This document shows positions 25,905 to 34,388 of a stretch of DNA of 64,000 nucleotides, piece by piece. The position numbers were made by a program, and so were the translations under genes. Each line of letters opens with the position of its first letter. The stretch's first letter is position 1. The stretch covers positions 62,001 to 126,000 of the forward strand of contig NZ_KQ948427.1 in NCBI RefSeq assembly GCF_001514065.1, given 5' to 3'. Source of the stretch: Streptomyces antibioticus. Its GTDB lineage: Bacteria; Actinomycetota; Actinomycetes; Streptomycetales; Streptomycetaceae. The notes under the pieces are model-generated. The model saw only the letters and a list, made by a program, of their open reading frames with translations, did not search any database and was not told the DNA's origin.

Positions 25905-26256
25905 TGAGTACCTCCTCAAGCAGCGCGAGGTCGGGCCCGCGGCGGGCGTCGTGCGCCGGGATGGGGTCACGGGCTTCCACGCGGTCTGCCTCCAGCAGGT
26001 CCGCCAGCAGCACCGCGAGAATGTTGAACGGCAGTCCGAGGTGGGCGCCGAGTTCGGCGACCGACAGCGGATCGCGGCAGCGCCGGAGGATCTCCTCGTG
26101 CTCGTGCTGCATCCCCGGGGCGGGGGCGGTGCGGGAGACGATGAGGGTCGCCACGTCGAGACTCGACGCCGAACCGCCCGGTCCGCTACGTCCTCCGGTG
26201 AGGACGTAGTAACGCTCGAGACCGGACGGGTCCGTGGGCCGGCGGGGAGCACTCAT
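25885..26256 (-). CDS. cvnC: Conservon DUF742 protein CvnC
   Basis: 123 residues. DUF742: RYYVLTGGR near the N-terminus and a winged-helix-like C-terminal half (LSVAELGAHLGLPFNILAVLL). Its ATG overlaps the stop of cvnB (ATGA), and its own end overlaps cvnD, so translation is tightly coupled. It is thought to bridge the roadblock protein and the GTPase in conservon complexes. Confidence 0.92.
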   Translation of the reverse strand: MSAPRRPTDPSGLERYYVLTGGRSGPGGSASSLDVATLIVSRTAPAPGMQHEHEEILRRCRDPLSVAELGAHLGLPFNILAVLLADLLEADRVEARDPIPAHDARRGPDLALLEEVLSGLERL

Positions 26257-26672
26257 GCAGAGTGCTCCTCCAGCCGCGGAGTGGTGCCGAGGAGCTCGCC
26301 CATCCTGCGGGCCAGATCCCTCATCTGGTGCCCGAGCAGGCCCTGGTCGAGGCCTTCCCGGGCGAGCACGCCGAGATACGTCTCCACGCCCGCGCGGACG
26401 ACGAAGAGGTGGCCGCCGTCGACCTCGATCATCGCCAGCCGCAACTGACCCAGCTGTCCGCCGGGCCGGGCGAACTGCTCCGCGACCGGCTGGGCCAGCG
26501 CCTGAAGGCCGGCCACCACCGCCGCGAAGCGGTCCACGTCGTCGGGGTCCTCGGCGCCGAAAGAGGTGATGGCCTTGCCGTCGCTGGAGGCCACGAGGGC
26601 GAAACGGATCTCCGGGATGGACTCCACGAGATCACGGAGCGCCCAGCTCACGTCGGTTCCCTGTTGCGTCAT
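26253..26672 (-). CDS. cvnB: Conservon roadblock/LC7 protein CvnB
   Basis: 139 residues, roadblock/LC7 fold: SWALRDLVESIPEIRFALVASSDGKAI-like start and LRLAMIEVDGGHLFVVRAG in the central strands. MglB-like regulators of small GTPases share this fold, so it probably controls the nucleotide cycle of CvnD. Six bp separate it from cvnA. Confidence 0.93.
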   Translation of the reverse strand: MTQQGTDVSWALRDLVESIPEIRFALVASSDGKAITSFGAEDPDDVDRFAAVVAGLQALAQPVAEQFARPGGQLGQLRLAMIEVDGGHLFVVRAGVETYLGVLAREGLDQGLLGHQMRDLARRMGELLGTTPRLEEHSA

Positions 26673-26678
26673 GTCGAC

Positions 26679-28403
26679 TCAGTCGCTCTCTTCAGTGCGG
26701 TGCTCGGTGGACTCGCGGCCGTCGGCCGAGGCGTCGTTGCCCCGGGCCGGGTCGGACTCGCGTCCGGCGGTGGCGAAGGCGGCCAGGCCGGCGAAGGACG
26801 CGTCCGGCGGGACGGCGGAGACGGCCGACGTCTCCTCCTGGGTCCGCTCGGTGCGCTCGCCCGGCTGGTACCGGGCCTCCTCGCTCCGCCTGCTTCTTCG
26901 CCGGGGCAGTCCGCCGGGCGTGGTCTCCGCGGTCTCGCCGACTTCGACGGTCTCCGCCGCAACGGCGGGGGGCGTCGGGGTCTCCTCCCTGACGGGGGCC
27001 GGGGCGGAGGCCTGCACCGCCGGTGCCGCCGTGGGCAGCGGGCTGAAGTACTTGTGCGGGACCACCACGACCACCGAGGTGCCGAGCCAGGGCGAGTCCG
27101 CGAAGGTGACGCGGATGCCGTAGCGCCGGGCGAGGATGCCGACGACCCGGAGGCCGATGGTGGCGTCCTCGGAGACACCGCCGAGTCCGGGACCGGAGCC
27201 GGTGCCGGCGAGGGCCTGCTCGGCCTCGCGCTTCTTCTCCTCGCTCAGGCCCTTGCCGGAGTCCTGGATCTCGATGCCGACGCCGTTCGGCACCTCCTTG
27301 CCGGAGACGAGCACCGGCTCGGTGGGCGGCGAGTAGCGGGCCGCGTTGTCGAGGAGGTGGGCGAAGATCAGCGTGAGGTGGTCCACCAGGCCGCCGTCGA
27401 CGCCGAGTTCGGGCAACTGGCGTACGTCGATCCGGTGGAAGTCCTTGATCCGGCCGATGCCGCCGCGGACCACGCTGAGCAGCCGCTGCGGTTCCTGCCA
27501 CTGCCGGCCGGGCCGGTCCGAGCCGCCCAGCACGCCGATGCTGGCGGCGAGACAGTCGGCGGGGCCGATCTCCTGGTCGAGTTCCATGAGTCCCCGCGCC
27601 ACGGACGGCAGCCGGCCGTGCTCGCCCTGCATCTCGTGCAGTCGGCCGCGCAGCTTGCTGGTCAGCACGTGGATGCGGTTGCCGATACCGATGACGGCCT
27701 GCTCGGCGGCGGTGGACCGGTCGAGCTCGCGCTCGACGCCGATGAGCGCGGTCCGCAGGACCTTGCGCAGCTCGGTCTGGAGCTCCGAACTCACCTTGGC
27801 GCACTGGTTGGTGGCCGGCAGCAGGTCGTCGACGGCGTCACCGGCGCGCAGTTGCTCCAGTGCCTCGGGCAGCTGCTCGTCGGCGAGCCGGGCGACGGCG
27901 GAGAGCTGGTGGGCCAGCTGCTCCTGCCAGACCTCGGCCTGGTCGGCGAGCTGGGCCTCGTACGACGTGGCCTGGTCGGTCAGCCGGGCCTCGTAGGCGT
28001 GGGCCTGTTCGGCGAGCCGCTCCTCATAACCGGCGACCTGCTCGGCGAGGCGCTCCTCGTAGCCCGCGGCCTGGTCGGCGAGCCGGGCGTCCTGAGCGGC
28101 GTGCTCGGCGGCGAACTTCCGCTCCAGGCCCGCGACATGCTGCTGCCACTGCTGGGAGTGCTCGGCCTGTGCGCTGCGGAAGCCGCTCTCGGCCCGGTGG
28201 AGCTGCTTGCGGGTGCGGACCAGGAGCCGGACGCACACCGAGCTCGCCGCGGTGGCGGCGGCGCCGGCGACGGCCGCGGTTATTCGCTCCGAGCTCATGA
28301 ACGTGGCGGCAACCGTCCCGCCTCCTAAGGCCAGCGGCATCAGCCACCAGCTGTACCAGGCGACCGGGGCCCGCGCCGCCGGCGGCGGAGTGGCGAGTTC
28401 CAT
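26679..28403 (-). CDS. cvnA: Conservon histidine-kinase-like membrane protein CvnA with hendecad coiled coil
   Basis: 574 residues from the ATG at 28403, chosen because GAAGG lies 6 bp before it; the ATG at 28409 abuts that site. Two membrane helices (about 14-36 and 41-62) leave almost no external loop. Residues 110-164 contain five 11-residue repeats of the form DQAxxYEERLA, a continuous coiled coil. The ATPase domain has LDNAARYSPP (351-360), DSGKG (381-385) and GLRVVGILARRYGI. The H-box equivalent reads ELDQEIG (274-280), with Gln277 where related kinases have His, so autophosphorylation is doubtful. The C-terminal 120 residues are disordered. Confidence 0.9.
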   Translation of the reverse strand: MELATPPPAARAPVAWYSWWLMPLALGGGTVAATFMSSERITAAVAGAAATAASSVCVRLLVRTRKQLHRAESGFRSAQAEHSQQWQQHVAGLERKFAAEHAAQDARLADQAAGYEERLAEQVAGYEERLAEQAHAYEARLTDQATSYEAQLADQAEVWQEQLAHQLSAVARLADEQLPEALEQLRAGDAVDDLLPATNQCAKVSSELQTELRKVLRTALIGVERELDRSTAAEQAVIGIGNRIHVLTSKLRGRLHEMQGEHGRLPSVARGLMELDQEIGPADCLAASIGVLGGSDRPGRQWQEPQRLLSVVRGGIGRIKDFHRIDVRQLPELGVDGGLVDHLTLIFAHLLDNAARYSPPTEPVLVSGKEVPNGVGIEIQDSGKGLSEEKKREAEQALAGTGSGPGLGGVSEDATIGLRVVGILARRYGIRVTFADSPWLGTSVVVVVPHKYFSPLPTAAPAVQASAPAPVREETPTPPAVAAETVEVGETAETTPGGLPRRRSRRSEEARYQPGERTERTQEETSAVSAVPPDASFAGLAAFATAGRESDPARGNDASADGRESTEHRTEESD

Positions 28404-28752
28404 CTGCATCCTTCGAGGCAACACGATCGAACAGGGGGATGTGCAAGGGGGGAGCGCACTGTCCAATGCGCACCGCGAGATGACCGGTAACAACCGGATC
28501 AACTCGCGGCGCCGCAGGGGAGCTTATCGGGTTTGAACCCGAAAGGATCAACTCCCGGGACCCGCCGGAGGTGAGGGTTCCGTCACTGTCCGCCAGTATC
28601 GAACAGTCGACAAATGCCCATACTGACCAGCACAGTTGCGAAAACGGACGTTGTCATCGGGTGACAGATCGGCACTCCGCGCCTGTCCGTCGCTGATAAG
28701 CCCTGACGTATTACTGATGGGTATCGTCGCCCTCGTGTCGAAGAGAGCCGCC
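28404..28752. promoter_or_regulatory. Divergent control region between conservon and PucR gene
   Basis: 349 bp without a gene. A dyad TCGGGTTTGAACCCGA spans 28527-28542. A 14-bp direct repeat GGATCAACTCGCGG / GGATCAACTCCCGG occurs at 28496-28509 and 28545-28558, flanking that dyad. A smaller dyad CCGGT-AACA-ACCGG precedes them. These are probable binding sites controlling the conservon. Confidence 0.55.
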
Positions 28753-30006
28753 ATGGTGACCGATGACGGGGGCGGTCCGTTCGCGGAACTCCCCCCGGAT
28801 CTTCACCAACACCTCAGACCGTTCTTCGCCGACATCACCGAGGAGGTCGTACGGGCGATCAGAACCGAGATCCCCGAGTACGCGCGCCCTGCGGACGACA
28901 CGTACATGCAGGGGGTGCACCGGGGTGTGGACCACGCGCTGCGGGGGTTCCTGGAGCGGATGGCGAAACCGGACAGTGACTGGGAGCCGGTGCAGGAGAC
29001 GTACCAGCGCATCGGACGCGGGGAGGCGGAGGAAGGGCGCAGCCTCGACTCGTTCCAGTCGGCGCTCCGGCTCGGTGCGCGCGTGACGTGGCGCCGGGTG
29101 AACGCGCTCGTGAACGCCGATCTGCTGCCGCGCAACGTGCTGGGCGCGTTCGGTGAGGCGCTGTTCCTGCACCTGGACGAGATGGCCGCGGCGACGACGG
29201 CCGGGTACACCGAGGCCCGGCTGCACGCCGCCGGCGAGCTCCAGCAGCGCCGGATGCGCCTGATCGACCTGCTGACCGCCGACCCACCGGCATCGGCGGA
29301 GGCCATCGCGGAACTGGCACACAGCGCACGCTGGCCGCTGCCGAAGTCCCTGGCGGTGCTGGCGATCGACTACGCCCCGCGGACACCACCGCCGACCGCG
29401 CGTGGTGCCCTGGGGCGGCCGGCGTTGCCCGTGCGGGGCCCCATCGTGCCGCCGGAGTTTCTCGCGCGGTTCGATGTGCAGCCCGCCGTGCTGGTGGTGC
29501 CCGACCCCGAGGGGCCCGGGCGGGCGCGGGCGGTGGCCGGGGCGTTGCAGGGGCTGCGGGCCGCGATGGGGCCGACGGTGTCGCTCCAGGAGGGCGCGCG
29601 GTCGTTGCGCTGGGCGTCCGAGGCGCTGGAGCTGGTGCGCCGGGGCGTGCTGTGGGACGCCGAAATGGTGCGCTGCCAGGACCACTTGGCCACGCTTCTG
29701 CTGCTGCGCGACGACGCCCTGGTCGACGCCATGGCCGAACGCCGGCTGCGCCCGCTGGAGCAGGTTCGGCCACCGCAGCGCGAGCGCCTCGCGGAGACGC
29801 TGCTCAGCTGGCTCAGCTCCGGCCACAACGCCAACGAGGTGGCCGTCCGGCTCGCGGTGCACCCGCAGACGGTGCGCTACCGCATGCGCCAGCTGGACGA
29901 GCTGTTCGGGGACCAACTCCAGGACCCCGCGGCCCAGTTCGAGATGATGCTGGCGCTGCGGGCGCTGCAACTGCGCCGGGGCGTCAGAGGGGCCGGCGCA
30001 GAGTGA
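28753..30006 (+). CDS. PucR-type transcriptional regulator
   Basis: 417 residues. The C-terminus has the PucR helix-turn-helix: SSGHNANEVAVRLAVHPQTV followed by RYRMRQLDELFGDQLQDP. The N-terminal half is helical (RsbR-like LHLDEMAAATTAGYTEARLH) with a GGDEF-like CdaR region in between. ATG 28753 follows GAAGAGAG; an upstream ATG at 28717 is in frame but has no ribosome site. Divergent from cvnA. Its last codons overlap the convergent GNAT gene by 23 bp. Confidence 0.85.
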   Translation: MVTDDGGGPFAELPPDLHQHLRPFFADITEEVVRAIRTEIPEYARPADDTYMQGVHRGVDHALRGFLERMAKPDSDWEPVQETYQRIGRGEAEEGRSLDSFQSALRLGARVTWRRVNALVNADLLPRNVLGAFGEALFLHLDEMAAATTAGYTEARLHAAGELQQRRMRLIDLLTADPPASAEAIAELAHSARWPLPKSLAVLAIDYAPRTPPPTARGALGRPALPVRGPIVPPEFLARFDVQPAVLVVPDPEGPGRARAVAGALQGLRAAMGPTVSLQEGARSLRWASEALELVRRGVLWDAEMVRCQDHLATLLLLRDDALVDAMAERRLRPLEQVRPPQRERLAETLLSWLSSGHNANEVAVRLAVHPQTVRYRMRQLDELFGDQLQDPAAQFEMMLALRALQLRRGVRGAGAE

Positions 30007-30460
30007 GCAACTGCGGGCCGAATCCGTTGCGTTCGTAGAAGCGGATGGCGTCCGTGTTGGCGCTGTAGGCGGTCACCTCCACCTGCTCGGCGCCCGCACC
30101 CTTGGCCCAGGCGAGGAACTCCCCCATCAGGCGTGCCCCGGCCCGGGCCCGCCGGTGCGCCGGGCGGACGTACATGCTGATCAGGGTGGCCGAGCCGACC
30201 AGCCGCCTGTCCGTCGGCCCGGTCACCGAACCCATCAGATGCCCGACGACCTGCCCGCCGTGGTCCACCACGAGCACCAGCCGCGTCGGGTCGTCGAGGG
30301 CCGCGGCGAAGGACTCCGCGCCGTGCTCCCGGGGCCAGTCCACGTTGATCGTCGCGTCCCGGGTGCCGCCGTCCTCGGCGAAGAGCCCCGCACTGGAGGC
30401 GACGAGTCCCGGTATGTCCTCCGCACGGGCCCGCCGTACGACCACGTCTGCATCACTCAT
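29984..30460 (-). CDS. GNAT family N-acetyltransferase
   Basis: 158 residues. Acetyl-CoA-binding motif [21 protein letters not shown], followed by VEVTAYSANTDAIRFYERNGF (motif B). The pyrophosphate loop RRARAGAR replaces the usual Q/RxxGxG/A loosely but recognisably. Substrate unknown. The gene overlaps the end of the PucR gene in convergent orientation. Confidence 0.87.
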   Translation of the reverse strand: MSDADVVVRRARAEDIPGLVASSAGLFAEDGGTRDATINVDWPREHGAESFAAALDDPTRLVLVVDHGGQVVGHLMGSVTGPTDRRLVGSATLISMYVRPAHRRARAGARLMGEFLAWAKGAGAEQVEVTAYSANTDAIRFYERNGFGPQLLTLRRPL

Positions 30461-30491
30461 GCCCGCACCCTAGCGACCGCCGCCGACATCA

Positions 30492-30526
30492 TGGACACCT
30501 GTCCAGCTATAGTGGACACCTGTCCA
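30492..30526. promoter_or_regulatory. Two identical operator palindromes for the DUF1304-tetR operon
   Basis: TGGACACCTGTCCA occurs at 30492-30505 and again at 30513-30526. Each is a dyad with arms TGGACA/TGTCCA, and the centres are 21 bp apart, two helical turns. They lie 30-65 bp before the DUF1304 start, where bound TetR would block the promoter. Confidence 0.8.
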
Positions 30527-30555
30527 AGAAAGAGACGCACCCCCCGAGGGAGATC

Positions 30556-30918
30556 ATGGAAGCCGTCGCGAACGTTCTGGTGGGCCTGGTGGCCGCGCTG
30601 CACGCGTACATCCTGTTGATGGAGATGTTCCTGTGGCAGAAGAAGCCCGGGATGCGCTTCCACGGCTTCGACCGGGACATGGCCAAGGCGACCGCCGCGA
30701 TGGCCGCCAACCAGGGTCTCTACAACGGCTTTCTCGCGGCCGGCCTGGTCTGGGGCCTGATCGCCGCCGACCCGACCGGCTTCCGCGCCCAGGTCTTCTT
30801 CCTGTCGTGCGTGATCGTCGCGGGCGTCTACGGCGCGGTCACCGCCAATGTCCGCATCCTCGTCGCGCAGGCCCTGCCCGGTGCGCTGGCACTGGGCGCG
30901 GTCCTGCTGGCGCGGTGA
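30556..30918 (+). CDS. DUF1304 membrane protein
   Basis: 120 residues with four membrane helices. Signatures: VAALHAYILLMEMFLWQKK, then AANQGLYNGFLAAGLVWGL, characteristic of DUF1304. Function unknown; some relatives are linked to stress or small-molecule export. GAGGGAG ribosome site. Its stop overlaps the GTG of the following tetR gene, so the two are coupled and probably autoregulated through the operators at 30492-30526. Confidence 0.87.
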   Translation: MEAVANVLVGLVAALHAYILLMEMFLWQKKPGMRFHGFDRDMAKATAAMAANQGLYNGFLAAGLVWGLIAADPTGFRAQVFFLSCVIVAGVYGAVTANVRILVAQALPGALALGAVLLAR

Positions 30919-31472
30919 CGGCCGCCGAGGACCCGCGGGCGGCCCGGACGCGCGAGAAGCTGCGCCGGGCGCTGCTCGCCGAGTGCGCCGAACGCCCGCT
31001 CGCCGAGGTCGGCGTGGCCGCCCTGGTGCGCCGGGCGGGGGTCGGCCGGGCCACGTTCTACGTCCACTACGCCGACCTGGAGGCCCTGGCCGTCGACGCC
31101 TGCGCCGATGTCGTACGCGAGGCCGTGGAGGCGCTGCACGCCTGGCGCGGCCGGCCCGACCCGGTGCACGCCCCGCCCGCGCTCCCGGAGTTCTTCGCCT
31201 CGCTCGCCCCGCACGCCGGCCTGTACCGGGCCCTGTTGAGCCCGGGCGGCGGCGGTCCGCTGGGCCGGGTGCTGCACCGGGACCTGCGGGCCTACAGCCT
31301 GCGCGAGCGGGAGCTGGCGGGCGCCGCGGACGCCCCGCTGGTGGCCTCGGCGGTCGCCGCCACCTTCGCCGGGGTGCTGGCCGACTGGCTGCACGGACTG
31401 CTGGACGGCGACGCGCGTGACATCGCCGACCAGGTCTGGCAGTTGCTCGTCGCGCTGCACGCGAGCCGGTGA
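30915..31472 (+). CDS. TetR family regulator
   Basis: 185 residues from a GTG that overlaps the DUF1304 stop (GTGA). DNA-binding domain with TREKLRRALLAECAERPLAE and AALVRRAGVGRATFYVHYAD, then a TetR ligand domain. Probable repressor of its own operon through the twin TGGACA/TGTCCA sites. Ends 4 bp from a convergent lipoprotein gene. Confidence 0.88.
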   Translation: MTAAEDPRAARTREKLRRALLAECAERPLAEVGVAALVRRAGVGRATFYVHYADLEALAVDACADVVREAVEALHAWRGRPDPVHAPPALPEFFASLAPHAGLYRALLSPGGGGPLGRVLHRDLRAYSLRERELAGAADAPLVASAVAATFAGVLADWLHGLLDGDARDIADQVWQLLVALHASR

Positions 31473-31476
31473 CGGA

Positions 31477-32328
31477 TCAGGCGCAGAGCTTGCCCGTCAC
31501 CCGCGGCCAGGCCTCCACGCCGTCGGGCGTACGGACGTATGCCGTGCCCTTGTCGGCTGTCAGCCACAACTGCCAGTCCCCCAGGCGGTATCCGGTGTCC
31601 TCGGCGTCGGCGGGCAGGCGGACGTCCCCGTCGTACGGCGTCGCCAGCATGTCGCTGCGCAGCACGCCGTGCGGATCGCGGGCGTAGATCTTGTGGTCCC
31701 TGCGCTCGCCCAGGCCCAGGAAGTGCGCCTCCTGCCAGTCGCAGTGGGCGGGACCGACCGAGCTGTTGATGACGGTGAGCGGCACCCGCTTGCCGCTGCG
31801 GTCCGTCCAGATCTCGTACTCCTGGGAGTCGGTGAAACTCGGTTCGAACTCGGCGGGGTCGCAGGAGGCGCTGGTCTCGGGTCCCCAACCGGGCCTGTTC
31901 TTCCGGTCCTTGGCGACGATCACCGCCACCTTGGTCCGGCCGTCGACGTCGTACGAGAACAGGACGCGGCCGCCCTCCTCGCGCTCCACCCGGTAGCCCT
32001 CCTGCGGCAGGCCGGGCTGCTCGATGTCGAAGTACGCCTTCAGCCCCTCCTCCGGCGTCTCTCCCCCGTCGCCCGCGCTCCACGGCTCGCTGCCGCCGGC
32101 CGTGTCGATCGGCCAGTCGCACTCCAGCGCGCGGGCCGCAGCGCCGGTGTTCACGAGGTCGGAGCGGTCGTCCTTCTCCTCGTCCCAGTCCTTGCCGGCG
32201 ATGTGGAGCGGCCCGCTGTAGGGCGTGGGCGGAGCCATGCCCGTGACCACTAGGTCGCCCCCGGCATCCCCGCATCCCACCGCCGCCACGGCCACCAGCG
32301 CCGTCACGGCCACGAGTCCTCTGCGCAT
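31477..32328 (-). CDS. Putative lipoprotein, family not recognised
   Basis: 283 residues. N-terminal RRGLVAVTALVAVAAVGCG is a lipoprotein signal with a plausible lipobox (AVGC). The mature part is hydrophilic with four Cys (ALECDWP, SASCDPAEF, AHCDWQ, KLCA), probably two disulfides. No catalytic motif. ATG 32328 is preferred over GTG 32334. Expected on the outer membrane face. Confidence 0.75.
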   Translation of the reverse strand: MRRGLVAVTALVAVAAVGCGDAGGDLVVTGMAPPTPYSGPLHIAGKDWDEEKDDRSDLVNTGAAARALECDWPIDTAGGSEPWSAGDGGETPEEGLKAYFDIEQPGLPQEGYRVEREEGGRVLFSYDVDGRTKVAVIVAKDRKNRPGWGPETSASCDPAEFEPSFTDSQEYEIWTDRSGKRVPLTVINSSVGPAHCDWQEAHFLGLGERRDHKIYARDPHGVLRSDMLATPYDGDVRLPADAEDTGYRLGDWQLWLTADKGTAYVRTPDGVEAWPRVTGKLCA

Positions 32329-32389
32329 CCCCACCCCTGTTCACCCGCTGTCCTTGCCGTTCCTCCGACGCGGCAGCGCGGGGAAACGT

Positions 32390-33355
32390 TCAGCGGGCCG
32401 CCTGGAACGTACGCCGGTACGCCTGCGGCGACACCCCGATCGCCGCATGCAGATGCTGGCGCAGCGAGGCGCCGGTGGCGAAGCCGACCGCGCCGGCGAT
32501 CTGGTCCACCGACAGGTCGCTGGACTCCAGCAGGTGGCGGGCGCGGGCGACGCGCTGCTGGATCAGCCAGCGGCCGGGGCTGACGCCGACCTCGTCGTGG
32601 AAGCGGCGGGCGAAGGTGCGCAGACTCATCCGGGCGTGGGCGGCGAGGTCGGTCAGGGCGAGGGGCTCGTCGAGGCGGGTCAGGGCCCACTCGCGGGTGG
32701 CGGCCGTGCTCGTCGCCCCGCTCTCCGGCACCGGCTGTTCGATGTACTGCGCCTGCCCTCCGTCGCGGAACGGCGGCACGACACAGCGACGGGCCACCGC
32801 GTTGGCCAGCTCGCTTCCGTGGTCGGTGCGGACGATGTACAGGCAGACGTCCACGCCGGAGGCAGCGCCGGCCGAGGTGAGGACGCGGCCGTCGTGGACG
32901 AACAGGACGTCCGGGTCCAGGTCGACGTCCGGGTGGAGACGCCGGAACGGCTCGGTCACCTGCCAGTGCGTGGTGGCCCTACGGCCCTTGAGGAGGCCCG
33001 CCGCCGCGAGCACGAAGGCCGCCGTACAGATCGACACGATCCGGGCGTCCGGCCGGATCAGGGCGAGCGCGGCGGCGACCTCGGCGGGCAGCTCGACGGG
33101 GATGTGGTCCGAAGCCATGGACACGACCACCACGGTGTCGGCCGTGGCGAGGATCTCCGGGCCGTGTTCGACCCCGATCGTGAAGTCGGCGTTGCTGCGC
33201 ACCGGCCGGCCGTCGACGCTGCACGTCAGCACCTCGTAGTGCCCGTCGGCGGCGCCGAAGATCCGGCTGGGGATGCCCAGCTCGAAGGGGTAGACGCCCT
33301 CCAGGGCCAGGACCACGACGCGTTCGACCCGCTGCTGCGCACTCATGACACTCAT
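32390..33355 (-). CDS. GlxA-type AraC family regulator (DJ-1/PfpI domain)
   Basis: 321 residues. N-terminal DJ-1/PfpI-like domain (about 10-190) with the nucleophile-elbow segment VSICTAAFVLAAAGLLKGRR, then an AraC helix-turn-helix pair (LTDLAAHARMSLRTFARRFH and VDQIAGAVGFATGASLRQHL). Probable activator; ligand unknown. Divergent from the NADP-dependent oxidoreductase 71 bp away, which is its likely target. Confidence 0.9.
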   Translation of the reverse strand: MSVMSAQQRVERVVVLALEGVYPFELGIPSRIFGAADGHYEVLTCSVDGRPVRSNADFTIGVEHGPEILATADTVVVVSMASDHIPVELPAEVAAALALIRPDARIVSICTAAFVLAAAGLLKGRRATTHWQVTEPFRRLHPDVDLDPDVLFVHDGRVLTSAGAASGVDVCLYIVRTDHGSELANAVARRCVVPPFRDGGQAQYIEQPVPESGATSTAATREWALTRLDEPLALTDLAAHARMSLRTFARRFHDEVGVSPGRWLIQQRVARARHLLESSDLSVDQIAGAVGFATGASLRQHLHAAIGVSPQAYRRTFQAAR

Positions 33356-33426
33356 GGCACGATTCTATCGAAGGTTGGCCATCATGCCATTTTCCGAGGA
33401 GGCGACCCCCGGCAGGCTGGTTGACC

Positions 33427-34377
33427 ATGAGCACTGTGAAGACGATGCGAGCCATCAGCCAGGACGTCCTCGGCGGTCCCGAGGTCCTGAAGGAGATCGA
33501 GGTGGAGCGGCCCGAGCCGCGCACCAACGAGGTACTGGTCCGGGTGCGGGCCGCCGGGGTCAACCCCACCGACTGGAAGCACCGCGCCACCGGCGGTTTC
33601 CTGGGCGAGCCGCCTTTCGTCCTGGGCTGGGACGTCTCCGGCGTGGTCGAGGCGGTCGGGATCGGCGTCGCCCGGTTCAAGCCGGGCGACGAGGTGTTCG
33701 GCATGCTGTCCTACCCGTGGGGGCACGGTTCGCACGCCGAGTACGTCACCGGCCCGGCACGCTGGTTCGCGCACAAGCCGGAATCGATCGACCACACCGA
33801 GGCGGGCGCGCTGCCGCTGGTCTCGCTGACCGCGTGGCAGGCGCTGGTGGAGTACGCCGACGTGCAGCCGGGGCAGCGGGTGCTGATCCACGCGGCGGCC
33901 GGCGGTGTCGGGCATGTGGCGGCGCAGATCGCCAAGGCGCGGGGCGCGTATGTGATCGGCACGGCGAGCGCGGGCAAGCACGAGTTCCTGCGCGGCCTGG
34001 GCGTGGACGAGACGATCGACTACCGCGACACGGAGTTCGCCGAGGCGGTGAAGGACGTCGACGTCGTGCTGGACACGATCGGCGGTGACACGTCCGTGCG
34101 CTCACTGCGGGTGCTGCGGCCGGGCGGGATCGTGGTGTCGATCCTGCCGGTCGGCTCGCCCGAGTTCTTCGAGGAGGCCGAGCGGCTCGGTGTCCGGGCG
34201 CTGCGCATGCTGGTCGACGCCTCGCACAGCGGGATGGCGGCGATCGCGGAACTGGTCGAGGCGGGGAAGCTGCGTGCCACGATCGCCGGCGCCTTCCCGC
34301 TGGCCGACGCCGCCGAGGCGCACGCCCTCGGCGACACCGGCCGGACCACGGGGAAGCTGGTCCTCACGGTCGACTGA
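33427..34377 (+). CDS. NADP-dependent zinc-free alcohol dehydrogenase/quinone reductase
   Basis: 316 residues of the medium-chain dehydrogenase superfamily without zinc ligands. AGVNPTDWKHRATGG identifies the substrate domain; the nucleotide site is AAAGGVGHVAAQIAKARGAY with the AxxGGVG motif of quinone reductases. It reduces quinones or enones with NADPH. Divergent from a GlxA-type regulator. ATG 33427 is chosen over TTG 33421. Confidence 0.9.
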   Translation: MSTVKTMRAISQDVLGGPEVLKEIEVERPEPRTNEVLVRVRAAGVNPTDWKHRATGGFLGEPPFVLGWDVSGVVEAVGIGVARFKPGDEVFGMLSYPWGHGSHAEYVTGPARWFAHKPESIDHTEAGALPLVSLTAWQALVEYADVQPGQRVLIHAAAGGVGHVAAQIAKARGAYVIGTASAGKHEFLRGLGVDETIDYRDTEFAEAVKDVDVVLDTIGGDTSVRSLRVLRPGGIVVSILPVGSPEFFEEAERLGVRALRMLVDASHSGMAAIAELVEAGKLRATIAGAFPLADAAEAHALGDTGRTTGKLVLTVD

Positions 34378-34388
34378 GTCGGACTGCG

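Noticed and set aside
26262-28328. Plus-strand ORF opposite the conservon
   Set aside because: Antisense image of cvnA and cvnB; product has no domain and no start signal.
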